From Mariannaea sp. PMI_226 (lineage: Eukaryota; Ascomycota; Sordariomycetes; Hypocreales; Nectriaceae): a DNA stretch of 64,000 nt. This document shows, one piece after another, positions 46,125-59,083 of the stretch. Each line of letters begins with the position of its first letter. Within the stretch, counting starts at the first letter, position 1. The DNA lies in assembly GCA_024336345.1 (NCBI GenBank), contig JANFOG010000011.1, positions 1,054,001 through 1,118,000 on the forward strand, written 5' to 3'. A program made the translations under genes and the position numbers. The notes below the pieces were generated by a model. That model was given only the letters and a program-made list of their open reading frames with translations, had not been told where the DNA came from and made no database searches.

Positions 46125-48830
46125 CTACGGTCTGAAACCCGACCCGTACCCTGTATCAAATTGGTGCTGTTGTTGTTGTTGCGGATCTTCTTTCTGCCGA
46201 AGATATGCATCAAAATCTGTCCCCGCGAAATCATTCATTGCGTGATTACCAGTGGCCTCTTCCATACCATGATCGGGCACTGGCTCTGCAGTCTTTCTTT
46301 TCCGGAAATCACCGCCAGTCCAGCTAAGGTATACTGTCTCGTGTACAAGCACAAAACCAGCCCCACCCTGACCTCCATTCTCACCGACCGAGTCGTGGGC
46401 GTTGGCATCCTCGAAATGAGGTTTCTTCTCTACGTTGAACACCGTACGGTAGTTGCGGTAGGTCCACCACGCAACGGCGACGAATCCGAGGAACCATATG
46501 ACACCGGCAGCAATAATAGACCAAGAAATAGCTGGGACGAGGAACCATTTGATGCTCTCGTGCTGCTCCTCGTCGCTCTTCTTGATATCTCCCGTTGGGG
46601 CGATCCAGCTGGTCACAATGGGCCAGAGGCCACCGGCGATGTATACCACGGCTGAAAGGACACTTAGGACTGGACTGATGTGTCGCCCTGTCATTTCTCG
46701 CCAAGTGGTCGGGATGGGCGGCTGAACAGGAGTGTCGTCAACTTGCACTGCTGCAGGAGGACCCCAGAAACGCAGGATTAAAATTCCGACTCCAAGCAAT
46801 ACACCGAAGAAAGCATTGATGGTATACGCACTCAGCCTAGTCAGTAGAGTGTATGTATCGTCGGGGGTCATTCCCCATGTAGCAAAGATGAGGATGAAGA
46901 CAAAACAGAGATGGAGCGCAAAGGCGCCAACAGGAGTCCTCTCCATGTGCTCCTCAGGAGAAAACCAACGGATACGTAGGAGAGAGGTGAACCAGCCCTT
47001 CCGTTGAAAAAACTTCAAGAGGCGACCTAGAGACATATCTCGGTCCTGTGCAAAGGTTTTGGCGAAAGGGATAATGCCTTCTTTGGCAATCTCCTGTTTG
47101 ACACGGGCTGCAGTATATGTCATCACAATGATGTTACCCAGGCTCGCAATAGCAAGAAAGGCATCGAAGATACGTTTCCCTTGATCTGTGTTGGAAATCT
47201 TTCCAAACGTCAACTCGAAGAAGACCTGGGCAGTAGACCTCTGGTCATCGATGTATTGGTCGAAAGGAACCACTACCATCTATAAGCATGTTAGCTTCGC
47301 AACATCAACACCATTAGGACCAGGCACTCACGTATGATATATTCACTGCCATGTAGAGTAAGATAACAACCGATACTCCAAGGACCATGGAGATGGGATG
47401 CTTCCGCCGCGGATGGCTGATCTCACCCAAGACGTAGTTGGGCTGTTCAAAGCCAGAGAAGGCGAAAATAATGGCCAAAAATGACTGTGCATAGCCGTTG
47501 GCATCGGAAAGCGCACCATCAAACGCTTTGGAAGGCTTGGTGTTTTCGCCAATCACGTTGGGAGTGTCCAGACCACCAGCACCGACAATTATAGCCGTAA
47601 CGACAATGAGAAGCAGGATCATGATCTTGACAATTGCCAGGACATTGTTCAGGAAGAGACCACCCCGACGAGAAATGGTGTGTATGAAACATGTCAACAC
47701 TGCGACACCCAAAGCGATACCTCTGACAGTGCTATTCTTGGGATCGTCATTTCCTGCTGCTCCCATGATGCGCATTGCAAAGCTGATGGAGTTTCCGGCC
47801 ATGTTACCCAGGCAAATGAAAGCGATTCCGAAGAGACAGGTACTGAGAAGCACTGTGTCATTCCTGTACCCAGGCTTGCGGTAGACATACTGCAGGTAGT
47901 TCAAATCACCGCCGCTACGAGGCACGCTCTGCTCAACGCCTCTAAAGATGTACCGAGGGGCATTGAGACCGTACTCGATGTAGACGTGAACGCCTGCGAG
48001 ACAGTAAATGCTTCCAGCGAACCAGAGTAGAAGAGAGGCTCCAGTTGAATGCGTGCCCTGCATGATGCGTTGAGGTGAGATGAAGATACCAGTTCCTAAC
48101 AGATGTTATTAGCCATTTGGATCAGTTTGCATGGTCTAGGGTAAGCCGGAATGAGGAGGTAAGTGAAGCCATCGCAAAATAACGACTGGATGTCGACTCC
48201 TCTTTGTTAACTCTTCACGATGGGAAATAGGGTCAAAGAGGGAGATGAGGTATAGTTCACACGCCGTGTTCGAATCAGTTGCTTAGAACAATTGAGCGGT
48301 AGAAACAATGCCTGTGAGTGCAAGGAGGCCTGGTCGATGGTAGGGATGAGATGCTCATCCTCCTTCCCAACGAAGCAACCCCACTTTCTGCACCTGCCAG
48401 AAGTAGTTTCGTCACTCAGATGTCAAAAGGCAAATTCAACTTCAAGTTCGACTTCACCTTCAATCCTTCACCATCTCATCCATAATAGAGAGAAATGGGA
48501 AAATGACCGACAAGACACGAACTTGGCGGGAAGCCTCGGAAACTCTCTCTCTCTCTCCCCCTTTTCTCTCCTTCCGCTCTCAGCCCGCTCACCCATTCAA
48601 AATAGCAACAGCTCTGTCATCAATGACTCACCTATCATTCGGTTTATCACCAAACACATAACGTCGAAGATACCAAGTCGAAACCGCTCTTTAGGAGGAT
48701 ATGTGATAATCTCATTTGGGTTCTCTACCTCAGAGATGTCATCTCCGGAACTCAAGGACGCATTGTCATCCGCTGCTGCATGATGAGGGACGCTTTGGTT
48801 CATGGAGATGTCGGGTGGAAAGTCGTCCAT
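46125..48830 (-). CDS. Amino-acid permease, APC superfamily, Mup1/LAT-like (705 aa, three exons)
   Basis: Exon 1 (48632-48830) encodes a hydrophilic N-terminus and ends NRMIG. An unusually long intron (536 bp, 48096-48631; donor GTGAGT, acceptor TGTTAG) joins exon 2 (47332-48095), restoring the family signature NRMIGTGIFISPQRIM. A 52-bp intron leads to exon 3 (46125-47279). About 12 membrane segments follow. FAFSGFEQPNYVLGEISHPRR in segment 6 and the loop after it are typical of LAT-type fungal amino-acid transporters such as the high-affinity methionine permease Mup1. The cargo is not certain. The C-terminus has a Gln run (QQQQQHQ) and charged stretches. Lysines on both cytosolic tails would be candidates for ubiquitin-driven endocytosis, as known in this family. 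Confidence 0.87.
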
Positions 48831-50304
48831 TCTGTCCACTTGATCGTCGACTGTGATCAAGAAGCGCTACTGAAGAAAAGAGTCGGTCATGCCTCAACAG
48901 ACCAGAAGCAATGCCAAAAAAAAAAAAGCCGGGCAACGCAACTAATATGCAGAATCTGGGGGTCTGAAGCGTTCCGCGACTCATTTCCGCCCTAGCAGCA
49001 AGCCTCACCAACATGCACCAGCATCGGGCGTTCAGACATTGTCTCAGATGGTCTTGGTGGCACCCCAAAGAGCATGCGGATATCTGGAGAGGTCCGTGTT
49101 TCCCGGTATGAATTCACAGCCCTACTCAAGGCAGACGCGAAGTGACTCGCCGCTGTCTGCCTTGTTCGCCTCATTAGTACCAAAAGAAACAAGGGTGTTG
49201 TACCGAACGGAAAATCGGCTGCTCCAAAAGGTATGCACTCATCCCTGCATTGAGACCATTTGCACAGCCCTCTAAATTGTGATAGGTGCAGCTGAGCCGA
49301 GCTGAATCCATAAAGGATCAAAAAGAGAAACCATTGAAAAGCGTAGCGCGGGGAAGCGGGTCATGCTGCATTTCTGAGCCCGATGTGGGAGGCTCATGCA
49401 GGTGACGGAGTCGTCACCACCACCTAACAAGGCCTTGCCATCCGATAAGCTAATTGTCGATGATTGCTAAAGCGAGCAAGTCACCAAATTCGGGTGTCAA
49501 TAAAATGAAATCCCTCAATCTGCGCTCCCCCTATGATTCGCTGTCGCTAGCAGCAACACCGCTCTCGCTCAGCTTTCCTGCTTGGGAAATGAGACACCTG
49601 ACATCCCACCAGTAGCTTGAGACCAGTGCCCAATCACAAATATATCAATTTCTCCATCCATTCAACCGCCATGTGGCCGGCAAACTAGGGCTTCCGCGTG
49701 TTCATCTAGAATGTCTTGACCATGGTATGAAATTCAGCTTTCCTCTTGACGTTCGAGGCGTGGCTGTATGCGAACCGAGACGTCTCAGCCTCACAGATAC
49801 GCTTATACCCCAACCTAGACCGAATTTCCAGAGGTCCCCGACGGACTCCCGGGATATCTTCTTCAAACACTCCAACGTCTCACTCATCAATCTTTCCGAA
49901 CAGAAATTAATCTCTTGAGCTCATCTTGCCCCCCCACGAGGCCACGACAGGTTGCCTCCTATCGGACACTCTCCTATGCCACATAACCCGGATTGAGAAT
50001 ACTTACCAGCCTCACTTTCCTCCCTCCCTAGATAGAAGAGTTCAGCATCGCCCCCTTTGTCGTCCTACTGACGCACCTTTTCAACCATACTCGTCCTAGT
50101 GCTTTCGCTCTGTGTGTGACCCTTTATTCCTTGGAGCCCTATCTGGACTTCTTATGAAAAGTCGACACCCTCTGCCTAAGTGTTTTTTGCATGCTACCGT
50201 CAATTTCAATTCTGTAATCCCACCACTTCCCCCTCTTCACGCCAATCTGTCCATTTCCCCACCTCACATCATCCTCGCTTCCTTGTACCCAGGAACAGCT
50301 CCCG
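48831..50304. promoter_or_regulatory. Divergent promoter region between the permease and the STAND-like gene
   Basis: This 1.5-kb head-to-head stretch contains a poly(A) run near 48917 and a GATAAG element near 49443. The last 350 bp (49950-50304) form a CT-rich leader. Frames here lack motifs. Confidence 0.5.
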
Positions 50305-53297
50305 ATGGCGGGGGTGCAGGCCGGAGACATAATCAACTTTGCAAAGATCGCCTGGGAGGTTTATCGCTACGGTTGGAGCGACGAACTAAGTGCAAGTAAG
50401 TGTCGTACCGAAATCCTATTCACGAACACCTTCCACTTTTGGGCTTCCGCGAGGCTGCCCGCGCGCAGTGGCCATAGTTAGGCTTTCTGGTTTTTGCACA
50501 AAGCACGAAGCATGCAGCCCACGATCCTTTCCCCGCATACCCTCCAGGCGGCCAACCGGTCCTCTTTGTTGTCACTCAGTTTCATCCCTTGACTGACCCA
50601 GACTGACCTTGTTATAGCGACGCAATACAGAGAATTCTTCAACGATGTCAGGGGCCTCGCGAACAACCTTAATCTTCTCACCAGGGTGGTTGGCGGGGCC
50701 ACAGCTGAGCTTCGTGGTCAAGGTCTCTACGATGTTGAGGCAAGATGGGATAGGAAATCCCTATACCAGATCATCGGCGATTACCACAATACCCTAGCAG
50801 AATGCAATGAATTGATTAGGGAGAACGCGAGGTGCAATATAGGTAGCAATCCGTTACAGAACATTGAATGGAACGTTCTCGTCCAGCCAAGAGCTGACCA
50901 GTTACGCCAACGGATCGCGTTGCACAACTCTAAAGTTCTCCAAGTGTTGAAACCATTCGAGATGTAAGCATAGTAAGTTGGTTGATATCGCCAACGGAGG
51001 CTAACTTCAATTTTCTCTAGTGATCTATTGTCCCGAGTCCAACAGGATATACGGAATATGCACTCAGATATTGCCGACAGGATCACAGCTGTTCACAACG
51101 ACTTGCGTCGAGTTATGGGTGTAATCATTCCAAATCTTGACCAGGAGCTCAATCAGAGGCAACAGCGGACAGTTTGTATGATCCAAGTCCCTTCTGAGAT
51201 TAGTGACCGAATTCGAAGCGCGGCGCTCAACGAACGGCCCGAGTACATTACAGATACCGACTTCCAGCTAGAAGAGCTGTCTGACGCGTTTGTCTTAAAC
51301 TTTGACAGAGCAACCGTTAATTTTAGGCATGGTTTGGAAGTGACTGAGCGTACACCACCTCTTGATCAGTATATAAACTTGCTCAAGTGTGTTTGGGTCC
51401 TCCAAAAGATACAAATTCTTGTGCAGGGTCAGACCATGGGTCAAGAATCGCACTGGCCTTCATTTGTCTGCCAGCTCGAACAGGTACGCCTATCTTTCTC
51501 GTGTGAATACATAAAACTAACGTTTTTCAGAACTTATCGTCTGAATGCATCCGATTTCGCCAAGATCTTCTTGAGCCACGCATCATTCCTTCACAAGTGA
51601 GAGGAGATTTGTTTTCAATATGGCCAGATAGAGAACCTGTTCCTCTGGTCAATGTCGTGACGAGGGATGAAATGATGTTGCAGCTACTAGAAGCGTATGT
51701 ATTCTTCTCTGTTGTTCTCCCTTCTTGCCAAGTCTTACTGAAATTCCCATAGGCCACTTCAAGGAAATGGATCTACTATTGAACGAAAGGTCAAACTGCT
51801 ACGCCGTATGGGGTCAGATGGCCGAAGATACAGGATTATCATCTCGGGGTCCGAACAAATCATTTCGGGTCGACCCAGAAAACAGAGTGAGTCCCAACCT
51901 ATTCGTCCATCTGGAAGCCCAAGACTAATTCTTTCGCTATAGCGGAGGTTATCGATTTCGACATCACCTCTGTGCTCCTGACCCCTCTGTACGCCTTGCC
52001 CAGCAGCGCAAGACAGATGCCAGAGATGCTGTTAACAAGAGATGAAAGAATCGCTAAGATGACTTTCACCAAAATGAGCCACATCCTCAAGTTTCAGCAA
52101 GCGGTTACTGGGTTCAAACCATATGAAGGGTACTACCAGTTCAATGCCCTTGTAAGCTTCGTCGTCAGCCAAAAGGAACCAATGTGCGAGCGCGCGAGTA
52201 TTCAGCTTTGGGTCCCAAAGGAAGTTGATGGCACGCTAGTAACTACGAGCGATGCTGCGACTGATGCCGCGCAGATGGCACCTCAATCTCGGCCAAATTC
52301 AATGGCTATGTCTGAGAGTAGCCTGAGGATGCCTCCTTCCTTCACTCGTGATACCATCAGCAACCCATTCAGAAGATCTGGTGATCGACTCTCAAGCAGC
52401 CCGCCACACCAGCCCAGTCTGCCGCCAATCCCACAACGCCAGTCACCAAGCCCAAGTTCCTATCAAACTCCATGGCCGAGACAAGCTTCTCCAAGCCCAC
52501 TGGGAACTACGCCACCGGACTTTCCAGCGGCATTCATGGCAAGCCCACTGCAGTCACCAACGAGGAAACCTGTAGGACAACCACCATCAAACCGAAGTAG
52601 CACCCATTCCAGCGCTTGGTCATACACGACGAAAGAGAGAACGTCTAGTTTTTCAAGTGTAGTTTCTACTAGTGCCGTCTCCACCACGAGCAACTCGTCG
52701 AGTAGCGATGGGCGCACAACTATCTCCAAAGGTTCAACGGTCACCGGATTCCTGCATCGTCGGCCACCCAAGCCACTGCTTGTGCTCTTCACCCAAAACT
52801 CGGAAGGAAAAACATCGTTCGTTACGATCCAGATTGATGAGGAAACCTCTATCAATCCCGACCGGTGCGATTGCCGGAGGTCAGGGCGAGATGGCATGTC
52901 CTGTAAGATTGCGGCCATCGAGAAGCGCAAAGGCAGCTCTCACCTCGAAGCCAGACGCTTTGAGAGCACCGGTCGACCAGATCAGGGGTTCGATTGGAAC
53001 GTTGCGCGCTTGGCTCTCAACAATCCTCAGTCAACTAGCGATGCCTTCATCGTAAAGAAGCTCAACCGCGTCAGCATCATGTTTCCTGACGGACCGGCAA
53101 GAGAACTATTCTGCGGCACGCCGCAAAAGTGTCAGTGCAAGAACTTGGACCAGGGTTCGCTCATCAAGTGCCTGAATGCGGGACATCGCGGACTCTGGGG
53201 TAAGGTACAGGAGATTTACCGGAGACAGACGAATGCTTACCACCAGGCGAGGTATGGAGCGCAACAACACGTGGTGAACGGCGTTATGGCGGACTAA
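50305..53297 (+). CDS. Orphan fungal protein with STAND-like helical N-terminus (850 aa, six exons)
   Basis: Six exons (50305-50395, 50618-50963, 51021-51483, 51531-51694, 51753-51886, 51943-53297) join in frame; the introns are 222, 57, 47, 58 and 56 bp. The N-terminus AGDIINFAKIAWEVYRYGWS, followed by a YREFFNDVRGLANNLNLL helix, resembles the helical domain at the start of fungal STAND/NLR-like proteins. No NACHT/NB-ARC motif or repeats follow, so it is not a full receptor. Helical segments continue to about residue 300. A mixed region (about 310-465) includes a beta-rich block around RYRIIISGSEQII. A Ser/Pro-rich disordered segment (about 485-660) follows, and a C-terminal part has a Cys-rich stretch CDCRRSGRDGMSC and CGTPQKCQCKN. 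Function is unknown. Splice sites at all five introns are canonical. Confidence 0.75.
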
Positions 53298-53733
53298 GGC
53301 TTTTCGGGCCTGGAAAGAAACCAGGAATTTATTGAAATTTATTTTCTAGACAACAGCCACTCCATAAGAGTTGAGGCTTTCAATGTTAGATGATGGGTAG
53401 GCGAGGCGTTATGGGGTCATGCGAGCATACGAGTTAATCTAGATGGGGTTACGTTCACGAGGAGAATAAAGAAAAGTTTCGTTTTGTTACAAATAATAAA
53501 GAGAGGGTATCTTATTTATTGATGCGCCATGCCATTATTGACGTTGCATTTCGAACCAGGCCAGAATCTTTTGCAGTATAGTTCGTGTTCGAAAAGGTCA
53601 TCAGTACGTAAAGTCCCTATGCAATACCTATTATGCACTTATCCTTCCCATCGCTTGAGACACTGTGTTTTATTTTGACGATTCCAGCATCCACCTCATT
53701 AGAAAAAAAGAAAAAACAAACCCGATGAAAAGC
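53298..53733. other. Convergent 3' region
   Basis: AT-rich untranslated sequence lies between two tail-to-tail genes, with AATAAA-like sequences (for example near 53464 and 53497). No gene is present. Confidence 0.6.
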
Positions 53734-55571
53734 CTAACCCTGCTTCACCTGCTTCTGTTGTTCGATACTCTCATCTCTACTAGATTCAATAATGGGAGGA
53801 GGGTTTTGCCGCTCATGGAAAAACCTGTTCATCTCTGAGAGATCAGCCTCCATGTCATCGTCCAATTCCTCGGGCAGGACCAAGTTGAGAATCATGCAAA
53901 TGAAAGCAGTAACAGCAAATCCGGTTTCCATGACGAGGACAATGGCATCGTAGAAGCCCTGGAGAGAGTGGTTGTTGCCCTTGTAGGTGAAGATGTTGCT
54001 GAAGTAATTTGAGACGAGGGTGGCACCGTAACCAAAGACGAGACCAGCGGTCAAAATAAAGCGGTTGCGGCGGGTGAACGGAACACCTTTGGTGATGATG
54101 GCCAGACCAGAGACAGCGACCGAAGTGAACAGGAAAGTAGTCATTCCACCGAGAACGGCTGAGGGAATAGCGATAAGGGAAGCGGCAAATTTGGCGAAGA
54201 TGCCCATAATCACCAAGAACATGGCTGCAGCAAGACCTGCTTTGCGATTGGCGCAGCGGGTAAGGGCAATGATACCGTTATTCTGGGCAAAAACACTGGC
54301 AGGAGTCATGGTCATTAGAGCACCAATGCAGCCAGTAAGGGCATCAGAGAGGATGCCACCCTGAATTCTAGACTCATAAGTTTCTCCGCTCACTTCCATT
54401 CGCGACACATCGCAGGTTGCCGTAATGTCACCAATGGCCTCAGTAGCAACCAGGAGATAGACTGCCATCAACGGCAGGACAAGCGGACCGTAAACGGTCA
54501 GGGGGAAAGTGTGAACCCAGGCGAAAGATGCGACTGGTGCTGCATCGATGCCAGAGCGGTCGAAATAGCCACAAGCAGCCGCAATGATGCAGCCTGTCAG
54601 GAGGCCGATGACAACTGAGGTCGACTTCATGATAGGAGAACCGAATCGCTCACATAGAATGATCGTGATAAAGACGGAAAAGCCTAGGCCGAAGAACTCT
54701 GCGGAACCCCAGGGCAGAGGATGAGGAGCGTTGATGTCTGGGCAAAGCGCAAAGAGGCCCTCGGTAGCTGTCAGACAAGGTCCACTACCTCCCATCCAAC
54801 CCTGAAAGCCTGACTCGATAAGATGAACACCAATAAGCATGACTGTAGGGCCAGTCACAATTGGAGGCAGGAGTCGCAGCAGGATCCTGGCCGGAACGAA
54901 AGAGATGAGGATTTCGAAGAGGGCGCAGACTGCGGACGTTCCAATGAGAGCGCCGTAGCCTTTGGGACAGGGGAGTGCAGTGCCATCAGCACTCGTAGGA
55001 CAGAAGCCATTGGCGTACATTTGAGCGAGGGCCCCCTGGGCGACTGGGATGGTGGTGAAAGAGATACCCACGACAGAAAGGAGACCTGTTCCAATGTAAT
55101 ACCTAGCAGGTTTTGTTAGTGAGTTGCGTTTTGTTTGGGTGAAGTAACAATAGTAAGAACATACTTGGTTCCCCATATCCTGAATCGGGTGATTTGAACT
55201 GCTGAAAAGATGCCGGAAACAATGAGAGCGGTTGAAACCAAATACTGTTGCTCTGCCTGCTCTAGGTTGGCCGCGCTACCGAGAATCAGAGGGGGCGTGA
55301 TGATACCGGCCAACATGGCAAGGGCATGCTGAAATCCTAACAGCAAAGCCAGAAAGACTGGCATTTTGTCATTGACACCAAAGAATGGGCTCGCTTGAAC
55401 CGGCTTCTTCATAAATGGCAGATTGGGACGAAAGAGGAAAGCATAGTCGTAGTCGCCAATCAGACCATCCCGAGTAGTAAAAGCATTCTTGATGCCTTTA
55501 AGCCGCTGGCCAAATGTCTTGGTTGGTGCATGGCCAGGCACGATGGTTTGGGGACCTTGATCCTCATCCAT
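53734..55571 (-). CDS. uapC: Uric acid-xanthine permease, UapA/UapC type, NAT/NCS2 family (591 aa, two exons)
   Basis: The protein is a plasma-membrane H+ symporter for purines. Exon 1 (55165-55571) and exon 2 (53734-55102) flank a 62-bp intron (donor GTATGT, acceptor GCTAG), giving IWGTKYYIGTGLLSVVG, which matches the family. The NAT signature QNNGIIALTR lies at residues 409-418 and ATEAIGDITAT at 355-365. The substrate-binding Glu (357) and Gln (409) fall within one residue of the UapA positions (356, 408), so transport specificity for urate/xanthine is likely. The C-terminus carries an acidic EELDDDMEADLSEM motif comparable to the endocytosis motif known in UapA. The start is the ATG at 55571; upstream in-frame codons have no ATG. 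Whether it is UapA or UapC cannot be decided. Confidence 0.92.
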
Positions 55572-56000
55572 GGTAGATACTGTATTTTGCTGATGCCAAA
55601 TGTTCAATGACACAAAAAGAAAGGAAAAGAAAAAAAAAAAGAAGAGAATAAAGTCTTGTGAGGGTAGTGATCAAGGGTCTAAGGCGGATGGATCGAGCCT
55701 AGGATAACAGGGCAAACAAGGGTGGAGCGGATACAGGGCCACTTTGGTGGTTGACGCTATAACCGCGTTTTCTCAGTAGTCGATGGATATGGATGAGAAT
55801 GGAACGAAACAAAAGCTTCAAATCAAAAGGGGATAACTAGCTAATGTATTGCCTTGATCACTCGCGATATAACGGAGCAGCCGTCTGAGTAGCATTTATA
55901 TCGGTTATGTCGGATGAGGTCAAATCGCGTGGTTCTGGCGCCGCCGGCCAGCCCTGACATTGATATATCTGAGGCGAATGGTCTGGTTCAAAGCAGCAAA

Positions 56001-56020
56001 GATAGCTTATCAGCGATAAG
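56001..56020. promoter_or_regulatory. Cluster of GATA-factor core sites upstream of the purine permease
   Basis: Within 20 bp lie GATAG, TTATC (GATAA on the other strand) and GATAA, the last two almost palindromic. In Aspergillus the orthologous uap genes are activated by the GATA factor AreA under nitrogen limitation. The sites lie 430-450 bp from the start codon. Functional assignment is inference. Confidence 0.4.
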
Positions 56021-58080
56021 TTGACTGCAGCCGCAAAGAGCACAAGCGAATGGTCCTGAGCAAGGTGGAAGTAGTTAGGTGTTGCGGGTCTCATTAACAG
56101 CAGGGAGGGGCCTTTTGATCAAGCCAGGACCCTCCAGGACTGACATCGAACGATTGTGTCAATCGATTCAGCTAGTCAACGAGAGTCATTCTAGCCAGAA
56201 AGGACCGTTATGATGACATGAATATGCACTCGCAAACCAGATGGGCGCTCCCGGACTAAATCTTTGATCTGATGGGAGCATCTAATCCTTGGTCCAAATA
56301 CCTAACTGTTATCAGAGCTGTGATTGAGCAAGGAAGTTCAATGGCACGAGCGACGTGGGGGGAGGGTTTATGCTTGGTTGCCTGGCGTATTGTCGCAAAT
56401 TCTGCCCGGCTCCGGAGCGGAGGAACTGGGGCTGGGAGCCGCTCAGGAAAATGGAAATGGAAGACCCTTGATCGTAGATCTCCACCGCTTAAAGAGTGCC
56501 ACAACCGCTGTGGAGAATTGCTACATTTATGGGGTGGATTAGTTGCACAGTACACAGTATAAAGACGAACACCAACCTATTGCACACGCAATTGAACACG
56601 AAGTTCGCCACCGGGTCGGCAAAGGATGAAAGTTGGAGTTGCGCAATATGCCGGGCCTCAAACCCAGAGCCAAGAGACGGTGGATTCAAGTTGAGGAAGA
56701 ATGCGGCATTGACCCCACGTTTCATTGTCCATCATGTGTTCCCTGTTTATCTTGAACAGCAGGGCCCTGGTTCCCCCCAGTTCCTCAAAAAGATTGGATT
56801 TGGTGCACGTTGCTGTTGGCGGTCATTGCTCGTCTGACAGTTGCGACTCGCTCTCGGGCGCCAAGTGGGCTAGTCATAGCTAGCCAGCCAGCGATCAGCG
56901 ATCAAATACTTGATCGTCAGAGCGACGGCGCATTCTCAACATTCTGCACATCACCACCCACCGTAGTAGTGCCTGATGCACTGCATTTGTTGATCCTTGC
57001 TATTGCCCACACAGCGGTGTGGTTCTGTTGCCTTCTACCTAAGATCTGGATCTAGACATCACTATCAGTCCTCTTGGCGATACTTGGGATTTTCGTCTCT
57101 GGCTCTCAATATTTGATATGTTTGACATGATACCCATCAATTGGACAGGCTCTCGAGTTTTCCTGATTTCGGTGGCATCATTGGATGTCATTTGTTCTGA
57201 TGTAAAGAATCAACGGTCGAGGGACAGTGTAAACTTTTTGAACAATTGGATAAGATAAGGCACCTTATTTAGGTAACCCATATGGGCACGTGAAGCGCTG
57301 TCTCGACCAGAGACTCTTTCCTTTTTCACAATGTCTGGCCACTCTTCTATTTCTCCACTCGCAGCAGGAGCGACGGTTTGGCTACATCAAAGATCACGAA
57401 TTCGCAGATCTGTCATTGTCATATTTCCATCGCTGTGCTAGATGGTATCTTGGACTACAGTTTCGGGGTAAAAACAATATAGAATTCGTCTCATGTAATC
57501 AGTCCATCCTCAGGAGTCCGCTGTACCGGGCCATATGAGTTTATTCCAACTTTTTTTTATTGCTCTTTAGAGAGCATCCGAATAAAAGAAGTTGTTGCAA
57601 GAAGATATATATCGTACAAAAGTTACCTCTCTGTAGATAATAATATTTTTCTCAGTCTTATCACCCTCTTATTGAACAAGATACAACTATTCAAATAATG
57701 TATCTTTGTAGTTCTTTGCTGCAACACGGGGACTGTACGAAGACTTTGGCCGGAGAGTTTTGGCCGGTTACTGCTCCCCACAGGTGGTACGTACGAGTAG
57801 GAAATTCCATGGTACGTACTAATTAAGTCGTGTATTCGGTATCCACATGCCCACATGTTAGCGGGTCTCAATGAGGAAAAAAAATGTGTGCCTATCTCGA
57901 CAAGACAAAAATAATTGAGTGGTCTTATATCTAAAAAGCTCCTCTGTGTGACTCTAATATTTTGTCTTGATGCTCCTGTATAAATGTACTGCTTGCGTCT
58001 GCGATTCCGGGACCCGCTCGCCCCAAAAACGTGGAAATGGATGCACCATTTGATCGATGGAGTATTACCTGCCTCTCTAG

Positions 58081-58100
58081 GTATCTAGGTACCTAGATAC
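58081..58100. repeat. 20-bp perfect palindrome
   Basis: GTATCTAGGT is followed directly by its reverse complement. It lies in AT-rich intergenic DNA and is built from the TAGGTA/TACCTA motif that recurs elsewhere in intergenic parts of this window. Confidence 0.85.
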
Positions 58101-59083
58101 AGTGGGTAAGTTGAGAAACAGCATGATAACATTATCAAAGGCTGAGATGAAAAACGACATTTGATAAAGATAAGGGCGTGCAATGTTACTGCACATGCTC
58201 TCCCGCTCTCTTCTGTTACTTGCTGCATATACTAACGATAGTAAACCCATAAACCGGATGAAGGGAAAAGAGCACTAGACTCCCTGCAAGTGTGAAATTG
58301 CAAGAATATGGCCTTGTCTTTGCAGGGTTTTGGGTCTTCCATTCAAGTTATATAATCCCAGTTACAGATTCATAGATTCGCAGCAATAATCAGCACAATC
58401 AAGAGCTGCTTGGAAGCGCCAAAAGAAATGAGAGAGCAAAGACCTATCGCTATAACTGCCCATGTGTTGCATTCGTTGTTACCGCCTGCGATAGCAGAGA
58501 AGAAAAGAAAAGCGAAAGCAAAAGCAAAAACAGAACTCGACGTAACGCAGTACATGAGCTTGGCACAATGATCTCACTGGGGCGAATATTGTATTTGGGG
58601 AACCAATGCCGTCGTGTCTACACTTACACGCCACAGTCGTAGTCGAATCAAAGCTTGTCACCCACACCTCTTGCATCATTCATGTTTCTAGCCACAGGAC
58701 CCTTTCCTTTTTTTTTCTTTTTTTGGTGTCGTGTTGTGACATCATCCGCCCTCGTTTCTACATTCTTCTAGACTCATCCCAACCCCCAACATGAGGGATA
58801 ATCAGGGTTGCAGCCTTTACGGACCCTGATTGCCCGAGAGTCTAAAAAAGATGCTTTTTGCATTGTTTGGTGATGGATGCGCCATCACATCACTACCCGT
58901 CGGAGAGCGTTCTATTGCTCCGAATGGTAACGATCAACAACAAAGTGGCAATTCTCCTTCCATTGTTTTAAAGACCCTCCCTTGCCGATATACAATGAAT
59001 ATTCCACGTACGATACGCGCTCCAACAATGCAAACTCCGTTTATTTACCAAACAGCTTTTGTTCAGAGCAACCCTCAAAAGTT

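Larger units (their letters stand above)
55572..59083. other. Long gene-poor intergenic stretch (3.5 kb)
   Basis: The right-hand half is AT-rich with scattered short repeats. No full gene is seen; frames near 56.3-56.8 kb and 57.3-57.5 kb lack motifs. It contains a GATA-type site group 430-450 bp upstream of the purine permease and a 20-bp palindrome at 58081. A repeated GGTACGTAC occurs near 57786 and 57812. Confidence 0.5.

Noticed and set aside
55900..55914. Possible purine-activator (UaY) site upstream of the permease
   Set aside because: TCGGTTATGTCGG has two TCGG half-sites as a direct repeat, not the inverted TCGG-N6-CCGA form.
58370..58555. Hydrophobic minus-strand frame resembling a secreted or membrane peptide
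   Set aside because: Hydrophobicity comes from an AAAGC-type simple repeat; no homologue or splice support.
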